From: Stutzerimonas stutzeri
GTDB taxonomy: Bacteria; Pseudomonadota; Gammaproteobacteria; Pseudomonadales; Pseudomonadaceae
Assembly (NCBI RefSeq): GCF_009789555.1
Contig: NZ_CP046902.1
Span: forward strand, 1,228,001 to 1,292,000
DNA: 64,000 nt
Reading direction: 5' to 3'
Shown here: positions 17,328-26,681 of the stretch, one piece after another
Layout of the letters: every line of letters starts with the position of its first letter
Position numbering within the stretch: position 1 is the stretch's first letter
Made by a program: the position numbers and the translations under genes
Notes under the pieces: generated by a model
What the model was told of the DNA's origin: nothing
The model's database searches: none
Seen by the model: the letters and a program-made list of their open reading frames with translations, nothing else

Positions 17328-19238
17328 ATGATCCGACTTCAGAACCTGACTCTACAGCGTGGCCCCCAACGTCTGCTGGACGGCGCCGAGCTGACCCTTC
17401 ACCCTGGCCAGAAGGTTGGGCTGGTCGGCGCCAATGGCGCCGGAAAATCCAGCCTGTTTGCGCTATTGCGCGGCGAATTCGCGCCGGACGGGGGCGACTG
17501 CCAATTGCCGCCAGACTGGCGGATCGCACACATGCGCCAGGAGGTCGATACGCTCGATCGTCTGGCCGTCGATTATGTGCTCGATGGCGATACGCAGCTG
17601 CGCCATGTCCAGGCCGCACTGGTCGCCGCCGAGGCCGCCCATGACGGTGCTGCGCTGGCGCGCCTGCATACCGAGCTGGACAACGCGGATGGCTATACCG
17701 CCGATGCCCGGGCGCGCAAGCTGCTCGCCGGCCTGGGGTTCGCCAACGACCAGATGAACCTGCCGGTCAGCAGCTTTTCCGGCGGCTGGCGGATGCGCCT
17801 GAATCTGGCGCAGGCGCTGATGTGTCCTTCGGATCTGCTGTTGCTCGACGAACCGACCAACCACCTCGATCTGGATGCGATTCTGTGGCTGGAAGGCTGG
17901 CTCAAGAGCTATCCCGGGACCCTGATGCTGATTTCCCACGACCGCGACTTCCTTGATGAGGTGGTTGGCAACGTGGTGCACGTCGAACAACGCAAGCTGA
18001 CGCTCTATCGTGGAGGTTATTCGGCGTTCGAGCGGGCCCGCGCCGAACGGCTGGCACAGCAGCAGCAGGCATTCGAGAAGCAACAGGCGCAGCGCGAACA
18101 TATGGAGGACTTCATCCGGCGGTTCAAGGCCAAGGCGAGCAAGGCGCGCCAGGCGCAAAGCCGGATCAAGGCGTTGGAAAAGCTCGAGGAACTGGCCCCG
18201 GCGCATATCGATTCGCCGTTCGACTTCGTTTTCCGCGAAGCGGACAGGGTCTCCAGCCCGTTGCTGGACCTTGCCGAGGGGCGGCTTGGCTACGGCGACA
18301 AGGTCGTGCTGGACAAGGTCAAGCTACAACTGGTGCCTGGCGCGCGGATAGGGCTGCTCGGTCCCAACGGGGCGGGCAAATCGACGCTGATCAAGACGCT
18401 GGCCAACGAACTGAACCCGCTGGCCGGTCGCCTGCAGCGCGGCGAAAACCTGGTGATCGGCTATTTCGCCCAGCATCAGCTCGACGCCCTGGATGCCAGC
18501 GCCAGCCCACTGCTGCACTTGCAGCGGATAGCCCCCGATGAGCGCGAGCAGGTGCTGCGTGACTTCCTCGGTGGTTTCGATTTTCGCGGTAATCGCTGTG
18601 ACGAGCCTGTGCTGAATTTCTCGGGAGGGGAGAAAGCGCGTCTGGCCCTGGCCTTGATTGCCTGGGGAAAGCCCAACCTGCTGCTGCTCGACGAACCGAC
18701 CAACCACCTCGATCTCGAAATGCGCCTGGCCTTGACGTTGGCGCTGCAGGATTTCGAGGGCGCCGTGCTGGTGGTGTCGCACGACCGCCACTTGCTCAAG
18801 AGCACGACGGATGAGTTCCTGTTGGTGGCCGAAGCACGGGTCGTCCCGTTCGACGGCGATCTCGACGACTACGCGCGATGGCTGGTGGATTATCGTGCTC
18901 GCCAACAGCCGGCCAGCGCAGCCGAGCCGGCTGCCGACAAGACCGACAAGCGAGCTGCGCGTCAGGCGGCGGCTGTGCTGCGCCAGCAGTTGGCGCCGCT
19001 CAAGCGAAAGGCGGACGCGCTGGAAAAGGACCTGGCCGGCGTCCAGGACACCCTGGCCGCACTGGAGCAACAGCTCGGTGATGCCGCGCTCTACGAAGCG
19101 GCGCGCAAGGATGAACTGCGCCAATTGCTGACCAGGCAGGCCAGCCTGAAGGTACGCGAAGGCGAACTCGAGGAAGCCTGGCTGGTCGCGCTGGAAGCGC
19201 TCGAGACCTTGCAGGGTCAGCTCGAGGGCAGCCTATGA
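17328..19238 (+). CDS. ABC-F ATPase, YheS-like
   Basis: A soluble tandem ATPase of the ABC-F class, which acts on ribosomes and has no membrane domain. The 636-residue product has two nucleotide-binding domains: Walker A GANGAGKS at 34-41 and GPNGAGKS in the second half, signature motifs FSGGWRMRLNLAQAL and FSGGEKARLALAL, and two LLLLDEPTNHLDL Walker B segments. A charged linker with ARAERLAQQQQ joins them, and a C-terminal coiled coil follows. This domain set and length fit E. coli YheS more than Uup or EttA. The MscS-like gene starts four bases before its stop, so the two are coupled. Confidence 0.93.
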   Translation: MIRLQNLTLQRGPQRLLDGAELTLHPGQKVGLVGANGAGKSSLFALLRGEFAPDGGDCQLPPDWRIAHMRQEVDTLDRLAVDYVLDGDTQLRHVQAALVAAEAAHDGAALARLHTELDNADGYTADARARKLLAGLGFANDQMNLPVSSFSGGWRMRLNLAQALMCPSDLLLLDEPTNHLDLDAILWLEGWLKSYPGTLMLISHDRDFLDEVVGNVVHVEQRKLTLYRGGYSAFERARAERLAQQQQAFEKQQAQREHMEDFIRRFKAKASKARQAQSRIKALEKLEELAPAHIDSPFDFVFREADRVSSPLLDLAEGRLGYGDKVVLDKVKLQLVPGARIGLLGPNGAGKSTLIKTLANELNPLAGRLQRGENLVIGYFAQHQLDALDASASPLLHLQRIAPDEREQVLRDFLGGFDFRGNRCDEPVLNFSGGEKARLALALIAWGKPNLLLLDEPTNHLDLEMRLALTLALQDFEGAVLVVSHDRHLLKSTTDEFLLVAEARVVPFDGDLDDYARWLVDYRARQQPASAAEPAADKTDKRAARQAAAVLRQQLAPLKRKADALEKDLAGVQDTLAALEQQLGDAALYEAARKDELRQLLTRQASLKVREGELEEAWLVALEALETLQGQLEGSL

Positions 19239-19816
19239 GCGAGCGTTTGTTGTTGCTGACCCAGCAATGGCGGGACCCATTGCTGCTTGGGCTGCAGGTC
19301 CTTCTGATCCTGGTGATCGCCTACGTTCTACAGCAACTGGTGGCGCGCGGGCTGGCCCGACTCGGCCGACGCTATCCGCTGCCACCTGAACTACTGCTGC
19401 CGCTGCGGGGCGGAATACGCTGGGTCATCATCGGCGGCGCGCTGATCATGGTGCTGGAACGCTTCGGTGTGTCGGCAACGGTACTCTGGACCGCTCTTTC
19501 AGGGTTCGTCGCGGTCGCCGCGGTAGCGTTTTTCGCTATCTGGAGCGTGTTGTCCAACCTGCTCTGCGCCGTGCTCATCATGACCGTAGGCCCCTTTCGG
19601 TTGGGCGATCTGGTCGAGCTGGTCGAGAGCCTCGACAAGCCCATCGTCAAAGGCCGCGTCATTGACATCAACCTGCTCTACACGACGCTCGAGGAGGTTT
19701 CCGAGAGCGGAACTGGTGCGATCGTTCAGGTGCCAAACAGCTTGTTCTTCCAGAAAGTCCTGCGCCGCTGGCGTGGGACCGATATTCAGACCTCCAATCA
19801 CAGCACACACGAGTAG
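19235..19816 (+). CDS. Small MscS-type mechanosensitive channel protein
   Basis: Predicts 193 residues with membrane helices near 15-35, 60-80 and 87-115 (LWTALSGFVAVAAVAFFAIW), the last being glycine/alanine-rich like the pore helix of MscS, followed by the beta-domain start MTVGPFRLGDLVEL and a short cytoplasmic end. It lacks the full C-terminal cage of E. coli MscS (286 residues), so it belongs to a small family branch, likely a channel or a related membrane protein. It overlaps the ABC-F gene by four bases and ends five bases before the next gene, suggesting an operon. Confidence 0.85.
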   Translation: MSERLLLLTQQWRDPLLLGLQVLLILVIAYVLQQLVARGLARLGRRYPLPPELLLPLRGGIRWVIIGGALIMVLERFGVSATVLWTALSGFVAVAAVAFFAIWSVLSNLLCAVLIMTVGPFRLGDLVELVESLDKPIVKGRVIDINLLYTTLEEVSESGTGAIVQVPNSLFFQKVLRRWRGTDIQTSNHSTHE

Positions 19817-19821
19817 CACTC

Positions 19822-20583
19822 ATGGAATGGCTTAGCAGCCCGGAGATATGGGTCGCGTTTCTGACCCTGACCGCCTTGGAAATCGTCCTCGGCATCGACA
19901 ACATCATTTTCATTTCCATCCTGGTGGGTCGATTGCCGAAGGAGCAGCAGCCCAAGGCACGCTTCTTCGGGCTGGCTCTGGCGATGGGGACGCGGATTCT
20001 GTTGCTGTTGTCGATCGCCTGGGTGATGCGCCTGACCAACGATCTGTTCACGGTCTTCGAACAGGGCGTATCGGGCCGCGACCTGATCCTGTTCTTCGGC
20101 GGTCTGTTCCTGCTGTTCAAGAGCACCATGGAGATCTGGCACAGCGTCGAAGGCGAAGAGGAACAGGGCGGCACGGCAGCCGGCGCCGCCAAGGCCGGCT
20201 TCGTTGGCATCATCCTGCAGATCGCAGTGATCGACATCGTGTTCTCGCTGGATTCGGTGATCACCGCCGTGGGCCTGGTGGACAACGTGCAGGTGATGGT
20301 CGCGGCCATCGTCATCGCCGTCGGGGTGATGATGCTCGCAGCCGGCACCATCAGCGACTTCATCGAAAAGCACCCGACGTTGAAAATCCTGGCGCTGTCG
20401 TTCCTCATCGTGGTCGGTACGCTGTTGGTCGCCGAAGCCTTCGGTGCGCACGTGCCCAAGGGTTATGTGTACTTCGCCATGGCCTTCTCGCTGGCGGTCG
20501 AGGCGCTCAATATCCGGATGCGCAAAGCCATGAAGCGCAAGCTGAAAGAGCCGGTCAAGCTGGGTAAGGACCTGCCGGATTGA
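19822..20583 (+). CDS. TerC-family integral membrane protein (YgdQ-like)
   Basis: Predicts 253 residues with about seven membrane helices. The acidic intramembrane motifs of the TerC superfamily are present: LEIVLGIDNIIFISI near residues 19-33 and VIDIVFSLDSVITAVGL near 136-152. Members (Alx, YgdQ, YoaE) are linked to metal-ion efflux, often manganese, at the inner membrane; the substrate here is inference. It starts five bases after the MscS-like gene and probably shares its transcript. Confidence 0.9.
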   Translation: MEWLSSPEIWVAFLTLTALEIVLGIDNIIFISILVGRLPKEQQPKARFFGLALAMGTRILLLLSIAWVMRLTNDLFTVFEQGVSGRDLILFFGGLFLLFKSTMEIWHSVEGEEEQGGTAAGAAKAGFVGIILQIAVIDIVFSLDSVITAVGLVDNVQVMVAAIVIAVGVMMLAAGTISDFIEKHPTLKILALSFLIVVGTLLVAEAFGAHVPKGYVYFAMAFSLAVEALNIRMRKAMKRKLKEPVKLGKDLPD

Positions 20584-20636
20584 GCATTGAAAGCCGGCCG
20601 TGCCGTTCAGGTGCGGCCGCTGCCTGAGGAATAACC

Positions 20637-21269
20637 ATGACGTTCGAAACCTGGCTCGGCTTTTTCGTCGCCTGTTGGGTCATCAGCCTGTCGCCGGGCG
20701 CCGGGGCGATCGCCTCGATGTCCTGCGGTCTGCGGTACGGTTTTTGGCGCGGCTACTGGAATGCCGTTGGCCTGCAGCTTGCGCTGGCGCTGCAGATCGC
20801 GGTCGTCGCGGCGGGTGTCGGCGCGGTGTTGGCAACGTCGGCATGGGCGTTCACGCTGATCAAGTGGTTCGGTGTCGCCTATCTGCTGTGGCTCGCGCTC
20901 AAGCAATGGCAGGCGGTGCCGTCGATGCTTGACGATAGCCAGGCACCGCGGCCGATCGGTCGCCCACTGGCGCTGGTGTTGCGGGGCTTTCTGGTCAATG
21001 CCAGCAACCCCAAGGCCATCGTGTTCATCCTTGCCGTGCTGCCGCAATTTCTCGATCCACAGCGGGCGCTAGTGGTGCAGTACCTGCATATGGGCGCGAC
21101 CATGGTGCTGGTCGATCTGATCGTGATGGCCGGTTATACCGGGTTGGCCGCCAGGGTGTTGCGGCTGCTGCGTACGCCACGCCAGCAGCGGGTGGTCAAC
21201 CGCAGCTTCGCTGCCATGTTCGCTGGCGCGGCGGCATTGCTGGCGACGGTGCGACGGGCGGTGGCATGA
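20637..21269 (+). CDS. LysE/RhtB-family exporter
   Basis: Predicts a 210-residue inner-membrane protein with about six helices, beginning MTFETWLGFFVACWVISLSP. The SPGAGAI motif near residue 20 and NPKAIVFILAVLPQF near 125 are the conserved amino-acid exporter signatures of the LysE/RhtB superfamily. It probably exports an amino acid or similar small solute. It starts 53 bases after the TerC-like gene and its stop overlaps the next gene by four bases, so those two are translationally coupled. Confidence 0.9.
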   Translation: MTFETWLGFFVACWVISLSPGAGAIASMSCGLRYGFWRGYWNAVGLQLALALQIAVVAAGVGAVLATSAWAFTLIKWFGVAYLLWLALKQWQAVPSMLDDSQAPRPIGRPLALVLRGFLVNASNPKAIVFILAVLPQFLDPQRALVVQYLHMGATMVLVDLIVMAGYTGLAARVLRLLRTPRQQRVVNRSFAAMFAGAAALLATVRRAVA

Positions 21270-21745
21270 CGGCGCCCGAACCACTGCGGGTCTGGATCGA
21301 TGCGGACGCCTGTCCCAAGGCGGCCAAGGATCAGGTGATCAAGTTTGCCCTCAAGCGCAAGCTCCAGGTGGTGCTGGTGGCGGGACAGAGTCAGGTCAAG
21401 CCCGCCTTCGCCTGCGTCCGTCTGATCGTCGTGCCGAGCGGTCCGGACGCGGCGGATGACTATCTGGTCGAGCACGCGCGGCCCGGTGACCTGGTGATAT
21501 GCAGCGATGTTCCGCTGGCCGATCGCCTGGTCAAGAACGGCGTGGTCGCGCTCGATCCGCGCGGACGTGCGTTCGACGAGCGCAACATGGGCGAGCGCCT
21601 GGCGGTGCGCAATCTGTTCACCGACCTGCGCGAGCAGGGGCAGGTGGGCGGTGGTCAGGCCGCCTATGGCGAGCGGGATCGCCAGGCGTTCGCCAATGCC
21701 CTGGACCGCATGCTGACAGAGCTGATGCGGGGCAGAGCGCGCTAG
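21266..21745 (+). CDS. YaiI/YqxD family protein (UPF0178)
   Basis: Predicts a 159-residue soluble protein of the DUF188 family, beginning MTAPEPLRVWIDADACPKAA. The conserved acidic DADACP motif and the later VICSDVPLADRLVKNG and DPRGRAFDERNMGERLAVRN segments are intact; these acidic residues resemble a PIN/FEN-like nuclease site, although activity has not been proved for the family as far as I know. The ATG overlaps the exporter stop. It is convergent with the thioesterase gene, 45 bases apart. Confidence 0.9.
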   Translation: MTAPEPLRVWIDADACPKAAKDQVIKFALKRKLQVVLVAGQSQVKPAFACVRLIVVPSGPDAADDYLVEHARPGDLVICSDVPLADRLVKNGVVALDPRGRAFDERNMGERLAVRNLFTDLREQGQVGGGQAAYGERDRQAFANALDRMLTELMRGRAR

Positions 21746-21790
21746 GCTGGCGCGTCTGGTCGCCCGCGTCGAGCCGAGGTGTCGCCGGGC

Positions 21791-22261
21791 TCAGCCGCAG
21801 AGATAGGTGCCGGTGCCCACCGCGACCAGCACGCCTTCCTCGTTATGCAGCTCGGAGCGAACCACCGCCACTTTGTTGCCGGAACGCAACAGTGTCGCGC
21901 TCGCGCTGAAGCGCTGGCCGCGCCCCGGTCGCAGGTAATCGACGCGCAGATCGATGGTGCCCAGGCGCGAGAGCCGCAGGGCGCGTTCTTCGGTGGTCAG
22001 GTGCTGATGCTTTTCGAAGGTCCCGATCATCGCCATGGCTCCGCCAACGACGTCGAGCAGCGAGGCGATGACGCCGCCATGCAGGATGCCGTGGAAGAAA
22101 TTGCCGATCAGCTCGTGTTTCATGGGCAGGTGCATCACCACGCGCTGGCGAGACACTTCATCGAGCTCGATGCCCAGGTACTCGTTGAACGGGATGCGTT
22201 CGAAAAGCTGGCGCACGGCCTGTTGCTGCGCTTCGATGGAGTCGATCGGATGCTGGTTCAT
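21791..22261 (-). CDS. Hotdog-fold thioesterase
   Basis: Predicts 156 residues beginning MNQHPIDSIEAQQQAVRQLF with the PaaI/YigI-type hotdog fold. The segment GNFFHGILHGGVIASLLDVVGG (about 53-74) carries the HGG motif and the aspartate region expected on the central helix, and LRVDYLRPGRG follows. It likely hydrolyses an acyl-CoA thioester; the substrate is unknown. The ATG at 22261 has AGGA eight bases upstream; longer readings to 22357 have no ribosome site. It is transcribed in the same direction as elbB, with 148 bases and the elbB terminator between them. Confidence 0.88.
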   Translation of the reverse strand: MNQHPIDSIEAQQQAVRQLFERIPFNEYLGIELDEVSRQRVVMHLPMKHELIGNFFHGILHGGVIASLLDVVGGAMAMIGTFEKHQHLTTEERALRLSRLGTIDLRVDYLRPGRGQRFSASATLLRSGNKVAVVRSELHNEEGVLVAVGTGTYLCG

Positions 22262-22362
22262 GAGCACGTTCCTGGCAGGTCGGACAAAGCTGCCGGAGCG
22301 CGATCGGTTTGACCAGTGGCGCGGCGGGAGCGCCGGTACGATTGGCCGTATAGCCACAGCTC

Positions 22363-22392
22363 GGAAAGAAATCCCGAGCCAGGGCTCGGGAT
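22363..22392 (-). terminator. Intrinsic terminator of elbB
   Basis: On the reverse strand, 18 bases after the elbB stop, a perfect 10-bp stem (ATCCCGAGCC with GGCTCGGGAT at 22371-22392) is followed by TTTCTTTCC. The stem, tight loop and T-rich tail fit Rho-independent termination. Confidence 0.7.
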
Positions 22393-22409
22393 GCGGTGCA
22401 GGGGCGGCG

Positions 22410-23072
22410 TTACTTGTTGGTAAGTTCCAGCACGCGATCGACCAGCTTGTAGATGCCCGATGCGGCTTCGCTGATCGATTGCGCGAGCATGTAGGCGGGG
22501 GTCGTCACCAGTTTGTGCTTGGGATCTTCGACGATCTCGGTGACCTCGCAGGCTTGATGTTCGGCGCCCATTTCGCGGGAGGCGCCTGCGGCAGGATCAT
22601 CATCGTGGCCCAGGGTGCAGATCACGCCAGGGCCGAAAATCTGCGCCGCCATGGTGGGCGCGATGCACATCATCCCGACTGGCTTGTGGGCCTTGGCGAA
22701 GGCTTGCGCGGTTGACAATACGTCAGGAAGGATCGTGCAGCCTGCGCCTTGCGTGGCAAAGCTGGAGAGATTCTTCGCCGCACCGAAGCCGCCCGGCATG
22801 ATCAACGCATCGAAGTCTTCAGCCTTCAGCTCGTTTAGATCCTTGATGTTGCCGCGGGCCAGACGCGCGGACTCGGTCAGCACGTTGCGGCTCTCCGGCA
22901 TTTCGTCGCCGGTCAGGTGGTTGATTACATGCATCTGTTCGATGTTCGGTGCGAAACACTGGACCGTGGCGCCACGCTGATCCAGGCGCAGCAGGGTAAT
23001 CACGCTCTCGTAGATCTCCGAGCCGTCGTAAACGCCACAGCCGGAGAGAATCACGGCGACTTTTCTGTTCAT
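22410..23072 (-). CDS. elbB: Glyoxalase ElbB (DJ-1/PfpI superfamily)
   Basis: Predicts 220 residues beginning MNRKVAVILSGCGVYDGSEI, closely matching ElbB, a class I glutamine-amidotransferase-like protein linked to isoprenoid synthesis and later shown to have glyoxalase activity. The nucleophile elbow is MMCIAPT with C136, and the GSEI glutamate near residue 19 and HVINHLTGDEM near 49 are conserved. A strong AGGAG lies before the ATG. It is divergent from hemB across 313 bases. Confidence 0.92.
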   Translation of the reverse strand: MNRKVAVILSGCGVYDGSEIYESVITLLRLDQRGATVQCFAPNIEQMHVINHLTGDEMPESRNVLTESARLARGNIKDLNELKAEDFDALIMPGGFGAAKNLSSFATQGAGCTILPDVLSTAQAFAKAHKPVGMMCIAPTMAAQIFGPGVICTLGHDDDPAAGASREMGAEHQACEVTEIVEDPKHKLVTTPAYMLAQSISEAASGIYKLVDRVLELTNK

Positions 23073-23385
23073 TGGGGGTACTCCTGGTCAGATTCCGCGA
23101 CCCAGCAAAGCGCCGGGTTAAGGCCTTCGATGCTAATCCCTGGCGAGGTTGAAGGTAAGCCCATCGCTGATAGGTTGGATGCTCCATCGCGACGGGTGTT
23201 CAGTCGCCCGCTACGCGCGTGAAACGCTTCGCGCTGAGATTGCCGATCAAAGCACTGGCAGTGGCCGGCCTGGGTGGCGACAATGATTGCAATCGGTGTC
23301 CGATGCCGATGACGCTGTCATCATTCGGTCACGAGTTCGGCCTATAAACGTCATGTTCGCCCGTCCTGCGGGCCAGGAGTTCGCT
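23073..23385. other. Intergenic region between divergent elbB and hemB
   Basis: This 313-base gap contains no credible gene. It must hold both promoters. On the forward strand TATAAA at 23343-23348, about 38 bases before the hemB start, is the best -10 candidate, without a clear -35. The elbB side shows only its ribosome site AGGAG. No repeat or RNA gene was recognised. Confidence 0.5.
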
Positions 23386-24399
23386 GTGAGTTTCGTTCCC
23401 GCCAATCGATTGTTTCCTGCCACTCGCCTGCGCCGTAACCGCCGGGATGAGTTTTCACGTCGGTTGGTTCGTGAGCATGTACTGAGCGTTGACGACCTGA
23501 TCCTGCCGGTATTCGTTCTCGACGGCCAAAACCGCCGCGAGCAGGTGCCGTCGATGCCGGGTGTGGAGCGGCTGTCGATCGACCTGTTGCTACAAGAGGC
23601 CGAGCAGTGGGTGGCCTTGGGAATTCCAGCGCTGGCGCTGTTCCCGGTCACGCCGGTCGAGAAGAAATCGCTCGACGCCTCGGAGGCCTGGAACCCTGAC
23701 GGAATCGCCCAGCGCGCGACCCGTGCACTGCGCGAGCGTTTCCCCGAGCTGGGCATCATTACCGATGTCGCCCTCGACCCGTTCACCACGCATGGTCAGG
23801 ACGGCATACTCGACGAGCAAGGGTATGTGCAGAACGACGTAACCGTCGATGCGCTGGTCCGTCAGGCGTTGTCCCATGCCGAGGCCGGCGCGCAAGTGGT
23901 GGCACCCTCTGACATGATGGATGGCCGTATCCAGGCGATTCGCGAGGCGCTCGAGGTGGCCGACCACGCTAACGTGCGCATCATGGCCTACTCGGCCAAG
24001 TACGCCAGCGCCTACTATGGTCCGTTCCGAGATGCGGTGGGGTCGGCGGCCAACCTGGGCAAGGGCAGCAAGAACACCTATCAGATGGACCCGGCCAACG
24101 GCGACGAGGCACTGCATGAGGTCGCTGCCGATCTGGCCGAAGGCGCCGACATGGTCATGGTCAAGCCGGGGATGCCTTACCTGGATATCGTCTGGCGCGT
24201 CAAAGATGCCTTCCGCGTGCCCACGTTCGTCTATCAGGTCAGCGGTGAGTATGCGATGCATATGGCGGCCATTCAGAACGGCTGGTTGAGCGATGCGGTG
24301 ATCCTCGAATCGCTGACCGCCTTCAAACGTGCAGGCGCCGATGGCATCCTGACCTATTTCGCCATCCAGGCGGCACAACAATTGAAAAAGGGGCGCTAA
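23386..24399 (+). CDS. hemB: Delta-aminolevulinic acid dehydratase (porphobilinogen synthase)
   Basis: Condenses two aminolevulinates to porphobilinogen in haem synthesis; a cytoplasmic octamer. The 337-residue length equals that of P. aeruginosa HemB. The metal-site segment reads DVALDPFTTHGQDG at 127-140, with Asp residues in place of the cysteines of zinc enzymes, so this is the Mg2+-dependent type. The two lysines in AYSAKYASAYY and VMVKPGMPY form the substrate Schiff bases. The GTG start at 23386 has AGGAG seven bases upstream; longer frames are unlikely. It is followed by ppk after 19 bases. Confidence 0.96.
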   Translation: MSFVPANRLFPATRLRRNRRDEFSRRLVREHVLSVDDLILPVFVLDGQNRREQVPSMPGVERLSIDLLLQEAEQWVALGIPALALFPVTPVEKKSLDASEAWNPDGIAQRATRALRERFPELGIITDVALDPFTTHGQDGILDEQGYVQNDVTVDALVRQALSHAEAGAQVVAPSDMMDGRIQAIREALEVADHANVRIMAYSAKYASAYYGPFRDAVGSAANLGKGSKNTYQMDPANGDEALHEVAADLAEGADMVMVKPGMPYLDIVWRVKDAFRVPTFVYQVSGEYAMHMAAIQNGWLSDAVILESLTAFKRAGADGILTYFAIQAAQQLKKGR

Positions 24400-24418
24400 G
24401 CCCATCCGAGGCAGATCG

Positions 24419-26623
24419 ATGACCAACCAGGGACTCAGCGAGAGCGACGTGCAGCTCGCTTCCGTCAGTGACGCACCCTTACCCACGGATCTCGTGCAAG
24501 AGGCGGAGAAAATAGAGGACGTTCCCGTTGTGGCGCCCGCACCACCGGTGCCTAACCTGGACGACAACAGCCTTTATATTCACCGGGAGCTGTCGCAGCT
24601 GCAGTTCAACATTCGCGTGCTGGAGCAGGCGCTGGATGAGTCCTATCCGTTGCTGGAGCGGCTAAAGTTTTTGCTGATCTTCTCCAGCAACCTCGATGAG
24701 TTTTTCGAGATCCGTGTCGCGGGCCTGAAGAAACAGGTCACCTTTGCCCGCGAACAGGCCGGTGCGGACGGCCTGCAGCCGCACCAGGCGCTGGCGCGGA
24801 TCTCCGAGCTGGTTCACGAACAGGTCAGCCGGCAGTATTCGATACTCAACGAGGTGCTGCTGCCGGAGCTGGCCAAGCACCAGGTGCGTTTCATTCGCCG
24901 CCGCCACTGGACGGCGAAGATCAAGACGTGGGTGCGCCGCTATTTTCGCGACGAGATCGCGCCGATCATCACGCCGATCGGCCTGGACCCGACCCATCCG
25001 TTCCCCTTGCTGGTGAACAAGAGCCTGAACTTCATCGTCGAGCTGGAAGGCATCGACGCCTTCGGTCGCGACTCGGGCCTTGCCATCATTCCGGCGCCGC
25101 GCCTGCTACCGCGGGTAATCCGCGTGCCGGAGGAGGTCGGTGGCGCAGGCGCCAACTACGTGTTCCTGTCCTCGATGATCCATGCGCACGCAGACGATCT
25201 GTTTCATGGCATGAAGGTCAAGGGCTGCTACCAGTTCCGCCTGACCCGCAACGCCGACCTGTCGGTCGACACCGAGGACGTCGAGGACCTGGCGCGGGCC
25301 TTGCGCGGCGAGCTGATCTCGCGTCGCTATGGCGACGCGGTGCGGCTGGAGGTAGCCGATACCTGCCCGGCACACCTGGCCAATTTTCTACTCAGGCAAT
25401 TCAGTCTGAGCGAGAGTGAACTGTATCGGGTCAACGGTCCGGTCAACCTGACTCGCCTGTTCGGCATCACCGGCCTGGATAGTCATCCGGAGCTGCAATA
25501 CACCCCGTTCACGCCGGCGATTCCGAAATTGCTGCAGAACAGCGAGAACATTTTCAGCGTCGTCGGCAAGCAGGACATCCTGCTGCTGCACCCCTACGAA
25601 TCGTTCACGCCGGTGGTGGATCTTTTGCGGGAGGCCGCCAAGGACCCCTGCGTGCTGGCCGTCAAGCAGACGCTGTATCGCTCGGGCGCCAATTCGGAGA
25701 TCGTTGATGCCCTCGTTGAAGCGGCGCGTAACGGCAAGGAAGTCACCGCCGTGATCGAGCTGCGGGCGCGCTTCGACGAGGAGTCCAACCTGCAGCTGGC
25801 GAGCCGGTTGCAACAGGCCGGCGCCGTGGTGATCTATGGCGTGGTCGGCTACAAGACCCACGCCAAGATGATGCTGATCCTGCGCCGCGAAAACGGCGAA
25901 CTTCGGCGCTACGCTCATCTTGGGACTGGCAATTACCACGCGGGTAATGCGCGGCTGTATACCGATTACAGTTTGCTGACCTCGGACGATGCGCTTTGCG
26001 AGGACGTGTCCAAACTGTTCAGCCAGTTGATCGGCATGGGCAAGACCATGCGCATGAAGAAGCTTCTGCATGCGCCGTTTACCCTGAAAAAAGCGCTGCT
26101 CGACATGATCGCCCAGGAAACCCAGCACGCCAGCGAAGGCAAGCCGGCCCATATCATCCTCAAGGTCAACTCCTTGACCGATGCGAAGATGATCCGCGCG
26201 CTGTACAAGGCCAGCCAGACCGGCGTGCGGATCGACCTGATCGTGCGGGGCATGTGCTGCCTGCGTCCAGGTGTCGTCGGCGTTTCGCACAATATTCAGG
26301 TGCGCTCGATCATTGGCCGCTTCCTCGAGCACAGTCGGGTTTTCTACTTCCTCAACGGCGGTGACGAGAAGCTCTACCTGTCCAGTGCCGACTGGATGGA
26401 GCGCAACCTGGACCGTCGCGTCGAAACCTGCTTCCCGGTCGAGGGCAAGAAGCTGGTGACACGGGTGAAGAAGGAACTGGAAGGTTTTCTCACCGACAAT
26501 ACCCAGAGCTGGGTCCTGCAGCCCGATGGCAGTTATGTGCGCAACAGCCCGAGTGGCAACCAGAACCCACGTAACGTGCAGAACACTTTGCTGGAGCGCC
26601 TGGGCAGTCCGACGGCGCGCTGA
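24419..26623 (+). CDS. ppk: Polyphosphate kinase 1
   Basis: Reversibly makes polyphosphate chains from ATP; membrane-associated in the cell. The 734-residue product has an N-terminal extension of about 45 residues, then the PPK1 core beginning DDNSLYIHRELSQLQFN. The autophosphorylated histidine lies in VVGYKTHAKMMLILRREN and the second conserved histidine in YAHLGTGNYHAGNARLYTDY. The ATG at 24419 is 19 bases after hemB with GAGG upstream. It is convergent with ppx, the exopolyphosphatase that opposes it, as in other pseudomonads. Confidence 0.96.
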   Translation: MTNQGLSESDVQLASVSDAPLPTDLVQEAEKIEDVPVVAPAPPVPNLDDNSLYIHRELSQLQFNIRVLEQALDESYPLLERLKFLLIFSSNLDEFFEIRVAGLKKQVTFAREQAGADGLQPHQALARISELVHEQVSRQYSILNEVLLPELAKHQVRFIRRRHWTAKIKTWVRRYFRDEIAPIITPIGLDPTHPFPLLVNKSLNFIVELEGIDAFGRDSGLAIIPAPRLLPRVIRVPEEVGGAGANYVFLSSMIHAHADDLFHGMKVKGCYQFRLTRNADLSVDTEDVEDLARALRGELISRRYGDAVRLEVADTCPAHLANFLLRQFSLSESELYRVNGPVNLTRLFGITGLDSHPELQYTPFTPAIPKLLQNSENIFSVVGKQDILLLHPYESFTPVVDLLREAAKDPCVLAVKQTLYRSGANSEIVDALVEAARNGKEVTAVIELRARFDEESNLQLASRLQQAGAVVIYGVVGYKTHAKMMLILRRENGELRRYAHLGTGNYHAGNARLYTDYSLLTSDDALCEDVSKLFSQLIGMGKTMRMKKLLHAPFTLKKALLDMIAQETQHASEGKPAHIILKVNSLTDAKMIRALYKASQTGVRIDLIVRGMCCLRPGVVGVSHNIQVRSIIGRFLEHSRVFYFLNGGDEKLYLSSADWMERNLDRRVETCFPVEGKKLVTRVKKELEGFLTDNTQSWVLQPDGSYVRNSPSGNQNPRNVQNTLLERLGSPTAR

Positions 26624-26632
26624 TCGTCCGTG

Positions 26633-26671
26633 GCATCCCGCAGCGCAGGTCGGGCGCGGCCTGCGGGATGC
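26633..26671. repeat. Hairpin between convergent ppk and ppx
   Basis: A perfect 11-bp inverted repeat (GCATCCCGCAG at 26633-26643 with CTGCGGGATGC at 26661-26671) encloses a 17-base loop that can itself pair partly. It lies between the two stop codons and could end transcription from either side, but no T-run flanks it. Confidence 0.5.
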
Positions 26672-26681
26672 GCCTCGATGC

